From an uncultured Sphingomonadales bacterium (lineage in GTDB: Bacteria; Pseudomonadota; Alphaproteobacteria; Sphingomonadales; Sphingomonadaceae): a DNA stretch of 64,000 bases. The stretch lies in contig CAIJLZ010000012.1 of assembly GCA_903821605.1 (NCBI GenBank), positions 91,927 through 155,926 on the forward strand. The letters run 5' to 3'. Below the pieces are notes generated by a model that did not search any database, had not been told where the DNA came from, and worked only from the letters and a program-made list of their open reading frames with translations. A program made the position numbers and the translations under genes. Numbering within the stretch: the first letter of the stretch is position 1; every line of letters starts with the position of its first letter. This document shows, piece by piece, positions 10,200 through 18,971 of this stretch.

Positions 10200-10213
10200 T
10201 TGAAGCGCTTCAA
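10200..10213. promoter_or_regulatory. Candidate LacI-family operator
   Basis: Perfect 14-bp palindrome TTGAAGCGCTTCAA with central CG, in the divergent promoter upstream of the FAD-oxidoreductase/GMC/ALDH/LacI operon. Confidence 0.75.
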
Positions 10214-10266
10214 CTTTGATCCTATACGGGCAGCGGAATGCCGCTGGCAAGCGCAAAGGGGATAAG

Positions 10267-10704
10267 ATGGCAGCCGATCAGAACCGCGCGGATTATGGTT
10301 ATTGGGTCGATATCGCCACCCGCTGGGCAGATTGCGATCCTTATGGCCATGTCAACAATGCCCAATATTACAGCTTCTTCGACACCGCGCTGTCCACCAT
10401 GATCATTGCCCGCGGCGTGATCCGTTCACCGCTGGGCAACTCAATCGGCCTGTGCGTTGAAAGCCAGTGCCAATTTCATGCCCCGATCGAATTCCCGGCA
10501 ATGATCAACGCCGGGGTCCGCATCGGCCATCTGGGGAGCAAGAGCATCCGCTATGAAATCGGCCTGTTTCTGGCAGGCGAGGACAAGCCCGCGGCCACCG
10601 GCTATTTCGTCCATGTCTTTGTCGACAAGGACAGTCGCCGCCCCGTGCCGCTAACCGATGGCCAGCGCGCCGCCATCGCCGATCTGGTCGTGGCCAAGGG
10701 CTGA
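10267..10704 (+). CDS. Acyl-CoA thioesterase, hotdog fold (4-hydroxybenzoyl-CoA thioesterase-like)
   Basis: RWADCDPYGHVNNAQYYSFFDTAL signature. Confidence 0.88.
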   Translation: MAADQNRADYGYWVDIATRWADCDPYGHVNNAQYYSFFDTALSTMIIARGVIRSPLGNSIGLCVESQCQFHAPIEFPAMINAGVRIGHLGSKSIRYEIGLFLAGEDKPAATGYFVHVFVDKDSRRPVPLTDGQRAAIADLVVAKG

Positions 10705-10848
10705 TCACGGGCCACATCATCCAGCCATCAGGGGCATATCTGCGCCGGATTGGCGACGCGCCCCGCTTGTCCATCACTACTCCACAATTAAGCTTATGGC
10801 TCGTCCCGGTCGTTACCGGCATATGAAGGGCGAGGAGTAAGTTGCGTC

Positions 10849-12294
10849 GTGCGTTATCGGTTGTTCACCGTCACCTTTATCGGGCTGGCCCTGTCCACCT
10901 TATTGGGCGCGCTGGCGATGGCCGCCGTGTTGTCACTCAATCTGACGCGCGGGTTCAACGATTATCTGGCCGCCCGCGACCGCGAGTTCGTGGAACGCGC
11001 GGCCGACATTCTGATCGCGGCGGCGCGCACCCATCTTGCCGAACGCCAGCCCAACCAACCCCCGCCCGATCTCGCCAGCTTGTTGCGTGATCCACGGCTT
11101 GATCTCCCGCCCTTTCGCGCTGATCAGGGCAAGCCCCCGGAAATGTTCCCCGGGCAACAAGCCCATCTGCCGCCGCCCGAACTCGTCATCACCCGGTTGA
11201 TCGTGATGGACGCGCGCGGGCGACGGCTGGCCGGACCATTTCTGCCACCGGCGCGCTTGATGCCCGCCAACATCATCCGGCGTGATCTGGTGGTCGATGG
11301 GGAAATGCTCGGCACCTTGCTGGTGTTGCCGCGCGGCCCGGTACCCAGCGGGGTGGACACCAATTTCCTCCACTCGCAACATCGCCGCGCCGCCCTGCTG
11401 GTGCTGCTGCTCGGGCTGTTCAGCCTGCTGCCCGCGACGCTGATCGCGCGCCGGGGGTCAGGGCTGGTCCGCAATATCCGCTCGGCAACAGGCGCGATCA
11501 GCCGAGGCGACTACGACATTCGCGTGGCACCCAGCCGGATCCGGGAAATTGGCTCGATCTCGGACAATATCAACGACATGGCTCGCAGCCTGTCCCGGCT
11601 TGAAGCCACCCGCCGCCGCATGTTGGCCGAAATCTCGCATGAATTGCGAACCCCGCTGGCGGCGATGCGCGGCGAGATTGACGCGCTGGTCGATGGCGTC
11701 CGGCCGCTGCGACCGCAGGCGATGGTCTCCTTGCAGGAAGATGTCATGCAACTCGGCCAGTTGGTCGACGATCTCCATCTTTTGGCGCTGGCCGATCTCG
11801 CCGCCCTGCCCTGTCGGTTCGACACGGTGGAGGTCCTCGCCTTGTGCCGCGCCGCCATGGGCCGCATCGCGCCACAGGCGGAACGTGCCGGGATCGACAT
11901 GGTGCTGAACACGCCGAAGCTGGACGAACTGGCCGCCCGCTGGGACGCGGCGCGGATGCGTCAATTGTTCGGTAATCTGCTGGGCAACAGCCTTGCCTAT
12001 ACCTCCGCGCCCGGCCGGGTTGAAATGACGCTCGCGCTACGGGACCAGAAAATCATGATCCTTGTCGATGACAGCCCGCCCGGCGTCCCGGTCGATCAGC
12101 GCGCCCATTTGTTTGAGCCGCTGTTTCGCGGCGATCCGGCGCGCAGCCGTGCCACCGGCGGTAGTGGGCTTGGACTGTCGATCAGCACGGCCATTGTGCA
12201 GGCCCATGGCGGGACGATCGACGCCGCGGAGTCCCCGCTTGGCGGGCTGCGTATCGCCATCACCCTACCGCTTGATCCGGAACATCGCGCATGA
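10849..12294 (+). CDS. Sensor histidine kinase (two TM, HAMP, HisKA, HATPase), BaeS-like
   Basis: EISHELRTPLAAMRGEID H-box; GSGLGLSIS G-box; GTG start with GAGGAG RBS. Confidence 0.9.
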   Translation: MRYRLFTVTFIGLALSTLLGALAMAAVLSLNLTRGFNDYLAARDREFVERAADILIAAARTHLAERQPNQPPPDLASLLRDPRLDLPPFRADQGKPPEMFPGQQAHLPPPELVITRLIVMDARGRRLAGPFLPPARLMPANIIRRDLVVDGEMLGTLLVLPRGPVPSGVDTNFLHSQHRRAALLVLLLGLFSLLPATLIARRGSGLVRNIRSATGAISRGDYDIRVAPSRIREIGSISDNINDMARSLSRLEATRRRMLAEISHELRTPLAAMRGEIDALVDGVRPLRPQAMVSLQEDVMQLGQLVDDLHLLALADLAALPCRFDTVEVLALCRAAMGRIAPQAERAGIDMVLNTPKLDELAARWDAARMRQLFGNLLGNSLAYTSAPGRVEMTLALRDQKIMILVDDSPPGVPVDQRAHLFEPLFRGDPARSRATGGSGLGLSISTAIVQAHGGTIDAAESPLGGLRIAITLPLDPEHRA

Positions 12295-12980
12295 CCGAGA
12301 CTAAGCCCTATCGCATCTTCGTCGTCGAGGATGACGCCAAGATCGCTGCGGTGTTGCACGATTATCTCCACGCCGATGGCTATCGCCCCGAGGTATTTCC
12401 GGATGGGCGGCAGCTTGTCACCGCCGTTCGGGACGATCCGCCTGATGCGATCATCCTCGACCTGATGCTGCCCGGCACCGATGGGTTGCAACTATGCTAT
12501 CAACTCCGCGCCTTTTCGGCGGTCCCGATCCTGATGCTGACGGCGCGTGTTGATGAGGCCGACCGGTTGCGCGGGCTTGATGGCGGGGCGGATGACTATG
12601 TGTGCAAGCCCTTCAGCGCGCGTGAAGTGATCGCCCGCATCGCCGCGCTCATTCGCCGGGTAGAGGGTCGGGTGGTCAACGAACAGGCCCCCGAACATGG
12701 CTATGCGGTCGACACTCTGGGGCAGCGGGTGGCATGGGCCGGGCATTGGCTGGGGCTGTCACCGTCCGAACATGCGATCCTTGGCCCGATGATGAAGCAA
12801 CCGGGCCGGGTCTTCACCCGCGACCAGTTGCTCGAAAAGCTGCGCGATGGCGCGCTGGATACGTCGGATCGCGCCATCGACAGCCATATCAAAAACATCC
12901 GCAAGAAAATCTGGGTGGTCGACCCCGACGCCCGGTGCATCGTCTCGGTCTATGGGGTCGGCTATCGGTTCGACCCCTAA
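12291..12980 (+). CDS. OmpR-family response regulator
   Basis: FVVEDDAKIAAVL, ILDLMLPGTDG, winged-helix C-terminus DRAIDSHIKNIRKKI; ATGA overlap with the kinase gene. Confidence 0.93.
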   Translation: MTETKPYRIFVVEDDAKIAAVLHDYLHADGYRPEVFPDGRQLVTAVRDDPPDAIILDLMLPGTDGLQLCYQLRAFSAVPILMLTARVDEADRLRGLDGGADDYVCKPFSAREVIARIAALIRRVEGRVVNEQAPEHGYAVDTLGQRVAWAGHWLGLSPSEHAILGPMMKQPGRVFTRDQLLEKLRDGALDTSDRAIDSHIKNIRKKIWVVDPDARCIVSVYGVGYRFDP

Positions 12981-12994
12981 GCACCCATCTCCCC

Positions 12995-14155
12995 TCAGCG
13001 ATACAGATCGATCAGCGGCCCCATGCGGGTCGCCAGCATGATCGCCGCCAATAGACAGGCCAGCGCCGAAGCGCCGCGCGTGACACTGGTCCCGACCGCT
13101 CCCGCACGGTCGCCGCCCAGCCGCCGACCCAGCAACACCAATCCGACCGGCAGCAGGAGAAAGGCAAACTGGCCGATCTCCACCCCCAGGTTGAAGCCGC
13201 CCAACGTCGCCAGCCGATACTGGCTGGTCAGCCCCATTTGTTCGAGCGCCGACGCGAAGCCAAGGCCGTGCAACAGGCCACAGGCAAAAACAATGGCCGT
13301 GCGCCCCTTCAGCCGCGTCCCCCAGCCCAACAGGTTAAGCGCCCCCATCAACAAGATGCTGAAGGCGATGGCCGGCTCAATCACCGCCGAGGGCAGGCGC
13401 ACCAAGCCGAAGGCGGCGAGCGTCAGCGTCACGCTATGCGCGAGGGTAAAGCTGGTGATGACCCCGATCCAATAGCGCCAAGTCGATCCCGCGACCACGA
13501 TCGTCATCAGAAACAGCAAATGATCATAACCACCCAGAATATGGGTGATGCCGGTGCGGATGAAATCGCCAAAGGCCGCCCATGCGCCGCGAAACAAAAG
13601 ATGCGTGCCATGATCGGGCGTCAGCAAGGCAAGATCGACCTCATCACCCCGACGCGCCCGCAACGTGATCTGCCGTTCATCCGCGCCGCTGCCGAACAGG
13701 TCGGTCGTCACCATGACCTTGGCGGGCGGCCGCACAAAGCGCACCCCCGACAGGATCACAAGATCGGGGGATGGCGCCGCACTCGGTAACGTAACCGATC
13801 CCCCCACCACCGGGTCATCCGGCAACATGATCCAGACAAAGCCGGTCTTGGTCGGCCCATCGGGTGACGACACGCGGAAGCGGCGGCTGAACTGGGCGGT
13901 GATCGAACCGCGTCCCCGGTCCAGTTCGACCGGCGAAATCGCGCCGTCGCGGTTGGTATCGGCGCCCGCAAGCGCCGATACCGGGACCGAAATGACAAGA
14001 TAGCCCTTGTCACCCAACAGGTTAAGGGTGGCATTCTGGCGCGGGAGCATATGCGCCCGCGCCGGGATCGCCAGCAGGCCGACCATGATCAGCATCATGG
14101 CCAATAGCCAGCGGACCGCCACGAACGGCCGCTGACGATCCGATGCCACCATCAT
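12995..14155 (-). CDS. HupE/UreJ-like membrane protein with N-terminal periplasmic domain
   Basis: Signal peptide, ectodomain, then multi-TM region with GITHILGGYDHLLFLMTIV, FTLAHSVTLTLAAFG, and GLLHGLGFA. Confidence 0.85.
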   Translation of the reverse strand: MMVASDRQRPFVAVRWLLAMMLIMVGLLAIPARAHMLPRQNATLNLLGDKGYLVISVPVSALAGADTNRDGAISPVELDRGRGSITAQFSRRFRVSSPDGPTKTGFVWIMLPDDPVVGGSVTLPSAAPSPDLVILSGVRFVRPPAKVMVTTDLFGSGADERQITLRARRGDEVDLALLTPDHGTHLLFRGAWAAFGDFIRTGITHILGGYDHLLFLMTIVVAGSTWRYWIGVITSFTLAHSVTLTLAAFGLVRLPSAVIEPAIAFSILLMGALNLLGWGTRLKGRTAIVFACGLLHGLGFASALEQMGLTSQYRLATLGGFNLGVEIGQFAFLLLPVGLVLLGRRLGGDRAGAVGTSVTRGASALACLLAAIMLATRMGPLIDLYR

Positions 14156-15168
14156 GGTTGCAGCTTACCCTTCAGGCAGCGCCCGATATAGGGGTAAGTA
14201 TCGGTGATCATGTAATAATAAATGCCCTTGGGGAATTCCGGCGTCACCCCGGTGCGGCCATTGCATTCATCGAGATCACCACTGCCCGCCGAATAGCTAT
14301 AGTCTTCGGCAAATGTGCCCAACGGCGCCCAATCAGTGGAGGCCCGACCGGAATCCGCGACCGTGTCGATCTTGAAACTGCCGGTGCATTTTTTCAGGCC
14401 GCTGGTCGAGTCACTTGCCGTCGTGTAGCAATAACGGGCATAAATCGGATAACCATCCGATGCCCAGCCGACGAGCAACATCTTCGGATTGGCTTCCGAC
14501 ACGGCGGCATCGGTCAGCAGGGCCTCGGGCATGCCATGGTAATGATAAGACCCATTGGGCTGCACATGCGCATTGTTGCTATCGGTGCCAAAGCTGAAAA
14601 TTTGCGTCGGCTGGATCGCTTCCAACAGCGAACCCGTGCCGCCATCCGGGTTGCAACCCGCTGTGCTGGTCGCGGTGCTGGGGCAATGGCCATTGGTGAC
14701 CGGATCAAATTTCGCGCCCGACAGCGTATAGCCAACCGCGAGCATCGGTCCGGCCGCAGAATTGCTGGTCGCTTGGCTCGGCGAGATGCTGAAGCTCTTG
14801 TTGAAATTCACTTCCTTGATGTAATTATTGCCATTATCCGCGTTCGGAAACGTCCCGACCGCATGGTTCGGCAGGCCGTTTGACGACAAGCTGCGCGCCG
14901 TGTCGCTGCAACTCCAGGTCCAGTTGGCGGTCAACGTGCCCGATCCGCCATAGCTTCCGGTGTAGCTGCCCTTTTCCGAGCACAGCACACCCGCCGTTGA
15001 TGTGCCGCCGGACGTGCTTGATCCGCCCGAACTCGTTGAACTGCTGGAACTCGTCGACGTCGTGGAACTCCCATCCCCGCCGCACCCTGCCAGCGTCAAT
15101 GCCGCGGCCACCAATATGGCCGGGGCCATCATCGCCCTACTTCCGGTTACGAACTTCAACTTATTCAT
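14152..15168 (-). CDS. YHYH protein, subfamily A, predicted lipoprotein with Ser/Thr/Gly linker
   Basis: LTLAGC lipobox, Ser-rich linker, YHYHGMPEALL, GDLDECNGRTGVTPEFPKG; MNKLKF start preceded by AAGAGA. Confidence 0.9.
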   Translation of the reverse strand: MNKLKFVTGSRAMMAPAILVAAALTLAGCGGDGSSTTSTSSSSSTSSGGSSTSGGTSTAGVLCSEKGSYTGSYGGSGTLTANWTWSCSDTARSLSSNGLPNHAVGTFPNADNGNNYIKEVNFNKSFSISPSQATSNSAAGPMLAVGYTLSGAKFDPVTNGHCPSTATSTAGCNPDGGTGSLLEAIQPTQIFSFGTDSNNAHVQPNGSYHYHGMPEALLTDAAVSEANPKMLLVGWASDGYPIYARYCYTTASDSTSGLKKCTGSFKIDTVADSGRASTDWAPLGTFAEDYSYSAGSGDLDECNGRTGVTPEFPKGIYYYMITDTYPYIGRCLKGKLQP

Positions 15169-15249
15169 CTCTCTTCCTTTCCAACTCATACGCGACGTTG
15201 ACAAAATACAGTCGCCACATGGCGACCTTCACCCTGGCCCAAGACATGC

Positions 15250-16269
15250 TCAGGACAGCTTCCCCTTCAAGCATCGACCGATATACGGGTAGCTATCGGT
15301 GATGATGTAATAATAGGTGCCGTGCGGAAACTCCGGCGTCACCCCGGTGCGCCCGTTACAATCATCCAGATCGCCGCTTCCGGCCACATAGACATGGTCG
15401 CCATCAAAGGTGCCGAGCGGCGCCCAATGGGTCGATGGCCGATCCGGTGCACTGTGGGGGTTGATCTGGTAACTGCCGGCGCATCTTTTCAACCCGCTAC
15501 CGGCATCGTCCGCGCGGCGGTAGCAATAGCGGGCATAGATCGGATAGCCATCAGATGCCCAGCCGACGAGCAGCATCGCGGGCTGCTTGTCGGACAGGCC
15601 GGCACGGGCCAGCAAGGCCTCCGGCATCCCATGATAATGATAGGCCCCGCTTGGCTGGACATGGGCATTATTGGCATCAACCCCAAAGTCGAACACCGAC
15701 TGGCCCAGCGCCTCGATCAGCCAATGGCCAACCGGCCCATCGAGGCTACAATCTTCGCGCCCGACGGCCGTGCCGGGGCAATGACCGTTGGTGACGGGAT
15801 CGAACTTGACGCCCGCCAGCGAATAGCCAACCGGCAGCATCGGCCCGGCACGCGCCACCGATGCGGCCACCACCGGGAACAGCGGCAGCGATAGGCTGAC
15901 CTCCTGCGCCCTGATCATGTTCGGATTGCCCGCATTTGGAAACACGCCCACTTCATGATCCGGCAAGCCATTGGCCAGCAATGTGCGCGTCGTGCCGGTG
16001 CAACTCCAACTCCAGCTTGCGGTCATCCGCCCGGCGCTATGATAATCGCCCGCATAGCTGCCGCTCTCGGCGCATTTGACGGTGCCGCGCCGCGTTGCGC
16101 CATCCTCCCCGCCATTGGCCCCGCCATTGGCCCCGGCAACGGCCGCCACGGCAGGCGCATTGCCGCCCCCGCCGCCAATGTCGCCCAGCATCAACACGCC
16201 GATGACGATCACCGGCACCGTCATCAACGCCCCCAAGGCTGTTTTGAACGAGCTTGCGCGCGGGTTCAT
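15250..16269 (-). CDS. YHYH protein, subfamily A paralogue without lipobox
   Basis: YHYHGMPEALL, WASDGYPIYARYCYRR, GDLDDCNGRTGVTPEFPHG; N-terminal hydrophobic segment. Confidence 0.9.
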   Translation of the reverse strand: MNPRASSFKTALGALMTVPVIVIGVLMLGDIGGGGGNAPAVAAVAGANGGANGGEDGATRRGTVKCAESGSYAGDYHSAGRMTASWSWSCTGTTRTLLANGLPDHEVGVFPNAGNPNMIRAQEVSLSLPLFPVVAASVARAGPMLPVGYSLAGVKFDPVTNGHCPGTAVGREDCSLDGPVGHWLIEALGQSVFDFGVDANNAHVQPSGAYHYHGMPEALLARAGLSDKQPAMLLVGWASDGYPIYARYCYRRADDAGSGLKRCAGSYQINPHSAPDRPSTHWAPLGTFDGDHVYVAGSGDLDDCNGRTGVTPEFPHGTYYYIITDSYPYIGRCLKGKLS

Positions 16270-16271
16270 GC

Positions 16272-17324
16272 TCAGCCCGTCCGTTTCATACTGCTGGCCA
16301 CCGCGCCCGTGACGCAGACCGTGGTATAAGGAAAGCTGTTGCTGCTGTGATAATGATAGCCCAGCGCCGTGGTGCTATGGCCTTGGCAATTGTCCAGCGT
16401 GCCCGCCGCACTGCCATCTGGTTCGGTTGCGCCGTAGACCGGAAAGCCATCGAACATGAAACCATAGATTTTGGTCTTGGCATCCGGCACTCCCGGCACA
16501 TCACGCGCCCGGTGGTAGTGATAATCATAGGCGAAACCGGTATGGCCGCCATAGCTGTCAAGCGGTGCCAAATTGCGGAAGGCCGTGATCCGGGCCACGG
16601 GTTCGGGCGGGAACAACAGAATGCCGTCAAGCGCAATCCCCGCGCCCGGCAGGCTGGTCACCGCCGTGTTGCTTGACGCGACCTTCGGGGTTGCGGGTAT
16701 CTCGATCGTCATCGTCTTGGCGGTGGGTGCCGCCTGGATGCAATGGTTGACGATGCCGGAGGTCTCCGCCTGCGCATAGGTCCAGTTATTGACCTCCTGC
16801 GTCGCGATCTTGTCCAACTCGGCATCGGTGGTGATGTTGACGCTGCCATCGGCATTGACGATCGACCAGCCGAGACGGCTATCCAGCGTCTTGAGCCAAG
16901 CGACCGTGACCTGCACCTCTTCATCCTTGCCGGACGGGTTCTTCAAATTCGCTACGTCATCGACGAAATAGCCCCCCGGTGCGGCATCGCTCGTCGGGCA
17001 CCATGGCCCGATGCTGTGCGCGTTCGGCATTTCATCGACTTGAAAGCTGTAACAGGTTGACGATGTGCCATCGCTCAGCGTGCACGACTTGGTGGTCACC
17101 GGCGTTAGCAGTTCACTACTGACCATCAGGTCCGACAGCTTGGCGGTGGTGGTGGTGCCGCCCGAACTGCTTGAACTGCTGCTGGTCGAACTGCTCGAAC
17201 TGCTCGATGTCGCGCCATCGCCGCCGCAGCCCGATAACGTCAGCGCGAGCGCCAGCATCCCGGCCGTGGCAAACGGTGCAACGACGGGATGGGCGGGGTG
17301 AAATTTCGAGATATGCCTTGTCAT
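16272..17324 (-). CDS. YHYH protein, subfamily B, predicted lipoprotein with Ser-rich linker
   Basis: LTLSGC lipobox, poly-Ser linker, YDYHYHRARDVPG, MFDGFPVYGATEPDGS; start MTRHISK preceded by GAGGAGG RBS (longer ORF to 17699 rejected). Confidence 0.9.
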   Translation of the reverse strand: MTRHISKFHPAHPVVAPFATAGMLALALTLSGCGGDGATSSSSSSSTSSSSSSSGGTTTTAKLSDLMVSSELLTPVTTKSCTLSDGTSSTCYSFQVDEMPNAHSIGPWCPTSDAAPGGYFVDDVANLKNPSGKDEEVQVTVAWLKTLDSRLGWSIVNADGSVNITTDAELDKIATQEVNNWTYAQAETSGIVNHCIQAAPTAKTMTIEIPATPKVASSNTAVTSLPGAGIALDGILLFPPEPVARITAFRNLAPLDSYGGHTGFAYDYHYHRARDVPGVPDAKTKIYGFMFDGFPVYGATEPDGSAAGTLDNCQGHSTTALGYHYHSSNSFPYTTVCVTGAVASSMKRTG

Positions 17325-17337
17325 GTTCCATTCCTCC

Positions 17338-17958
17338 TCAAACGCCAGATTGTTGATCAACGCGCTGCCCGGCGAGCCGCCGCATCCGCACCCGTAGCCA
17401 CAACCAAGCGACCGCCAGCGCCGCAATGGCCAGCCCGGCCCCGGTCCATTCAAAACCGCGCCGCCAGTTGCGGGCATAAAGCGTGAGCGGCTCGTCCGGC
17501 GGCGTGTCGCCATCAAATGCAAATTGGGGCGCGCGCACCCGCAGCCCGCTGGGCCAGAGGCCATCCAGCCGCTGAAAACTGGTGATCCGGGCGGTAATCC
17601 GCCACGGATCAGCCGGGACGCCTTCCAACAGGAAAACCGCCATCGACATATGGCTACCCGGCATGATCGCGCCGCGGCCAAATTGCGCGCGCCGCCCATT
17701 CATGCGGATATCGATGGTCTGGCGCAAATGGGTGGCAAGACAAGCCTCGACGCGCGACAAACCAGCACAGCCGGGCACCCGACTGGCCGCGATATTCGCC
17801 GGACCAAAGCCGATCGACAGCAGCCATTGGCCCTGATCCTGCGTCAGATTATACTGCGCACCGGCAATCATATGGGCCGCCACGGGCATTGGTGTGATGA
17901 CCGGCAGCAGCAATGCTGCCACGGCCCACCATCGATGCAAGACCATCCGCCTGCTCAT
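17338..17958 (-). CDS. Hypothetical membrane-anchored periplasmic protein (signal peptide, ectodomain, one C-terminal TM, basic tail)
   Basis: MSRRMVLHRWWAVAALLLPVITPMPVAAHMIAGAQYNLTQ; C-terminal TM GAGLAIAALAVAWLWL followed by RVRMRR; ATGA overlap with the upstream YHYH gene. Confidence 0.75.
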   Translation of the reverse strand: MSRRMVLHRWWAVAALLLPVITPMPVAAHMIAGAQYNLTQDQGQWLLSIGFGPANIAASRVPGCAGLSRVEACLATHLRQTIDIRMNGRRAQFGRGAIMPGSHMSMAVFLLEGVPADPWRITARITSFQRLDGLWPSGLRVRAPQFAFDGDTPPDEPLTLYARNWRRGFEWTGAGLAIAALAVAWLWLRVRMRRLAGQRVDQQSGV

Positions 17959-18971
17959 CCCACCCTCGACATGCCGGTCGCAACCGCGCCGTTCAGACAG
18001 GTGGTGAGATAGGGAAAGGCGTTGCTGGCATGATAATGATAGCCAAGCCGCGCCGTGACATGGCCCTGACAACGATCAAGGTCGCGCACCGCGCTGCCAT
18101 CGGGTTCAGTCGCGCCATAAATGGGGTAGCCGTCAAACATGAAGCCATACACCCTTGTCCGCAGATTGGGCACGCCCGGCACCTCCCGCGCCCGGTGGTA
18201 ATGATAGTCATAGGCGAAACCGGTATGCCCCCCGGTCGCATCCAGCGGCGCGACATTGTGATAGGTGGTAATCCGCCCCACCGGTTCCGGCGGAAAATAC
18301 AAAACGCCATCCAGCGCAATGCCCGTGCCCGGCAAGCCGGCAGCGACGATATCGACCGGTTCCGCCGCAGCTCGCGGGACGGATGGGATGAGGATGGTCA
18401 ATGTTCGAGGTATCGGCTGCGCCTGTACGCAATGATTGACGATGCCGTAGCTCGCCGCCTCACCATAGCCCCAGCGGCCAACCTCCTGATCGGCCACCAT
18501 CGCCAATTCCGTGTCATTGGTGATATTGACGCTGCCATCGGGATTGACAATCGACCAACCCAAACGTTGATCGATTTCCCGCAGCCAAGCGACCGTGACC
18601 TGCTTCTCCTCATCCCGCCCGGCCGGGTTACGCAGGTGGCGAACGTCATCGACGAAATAGCCGCCCGGCTCATATGCGCTGCGCGGGCACCATGGCCCGG
18701 CCGCATGGGACGGCATGCTTGTCGTCTGGAAGGCATAGCATGTCGACACCGCGCCATCGCTCAACCGGCATGGTGTTAGCGCCACCGCCGTCGTCAACTC
18801 GCGCCGAATCATCAAGTCAGACACCCGGAGCATATGCGAGCCGGTCATGGCATCAGCCATCGCCATGCGGCGGGCGTCGCGGGCATGTCCTGCATAAGCG
18901 ACAAGCGCAAAAGCGCCGCCGATCAAACATGCCATCAACACCGCCCAAAGGCGGCCAACTTTTCCACGCAC
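17955..18971 (-). CDS. YHYH protein, subfamily B paralogue without lipobox
   Basis: YDYHYHRAREVPG, MFDGYPIYGATEPDGS; GTG start at 18971 preceded by GGAG, alternative TTG start at 19013. Confidence 0.88.
   Translation of the reverse strand: MRGKVGRLWAVLMACLIGGAFALVAYAGHARDARRMAMADAMTGSHMLRVSDLMIRRELTTAVALTPCRLSDGAVSTCYAFQTTSMPSHAAGPWCPRSAYEPGGYFVDDVRHLRNPAGRDEEKQVTVAWLREIDQRLGWSIVNPDGSVNITNDTELAMVADQEVGRWGYGEAASYGIVNHCVQAQPIPRTLTILIPSVPRAAAEPVDIVAAGLPGTGIALDGVLYFPPEPVGRITTYHNVAPLDATGGHTGFAYDYHYHRAREVPGVPNLRTRVYGFMFDGYPIYGATEPDGSAVRDLDRCQGHVTARLGYHYHASNAFPYLTTCLNGAVATGMSRVG

Noticed and set aside
17150-17230. GAACTGCT-like repeats in DNA (and a similar stretch at ~15005-15070)
   Set aside because: These encode the Ser-rich linkers after lipoboxes; low-complexity coding sequence, not CRISPR or a DNA-level repeat element
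17325-17699. N-terminal extension of the 475-aa YHYH-B1 ORF
   Set aside because: It reads through the neighbouring gene in another frame; a strong RBS and a lipoprotein signal begin at 17324
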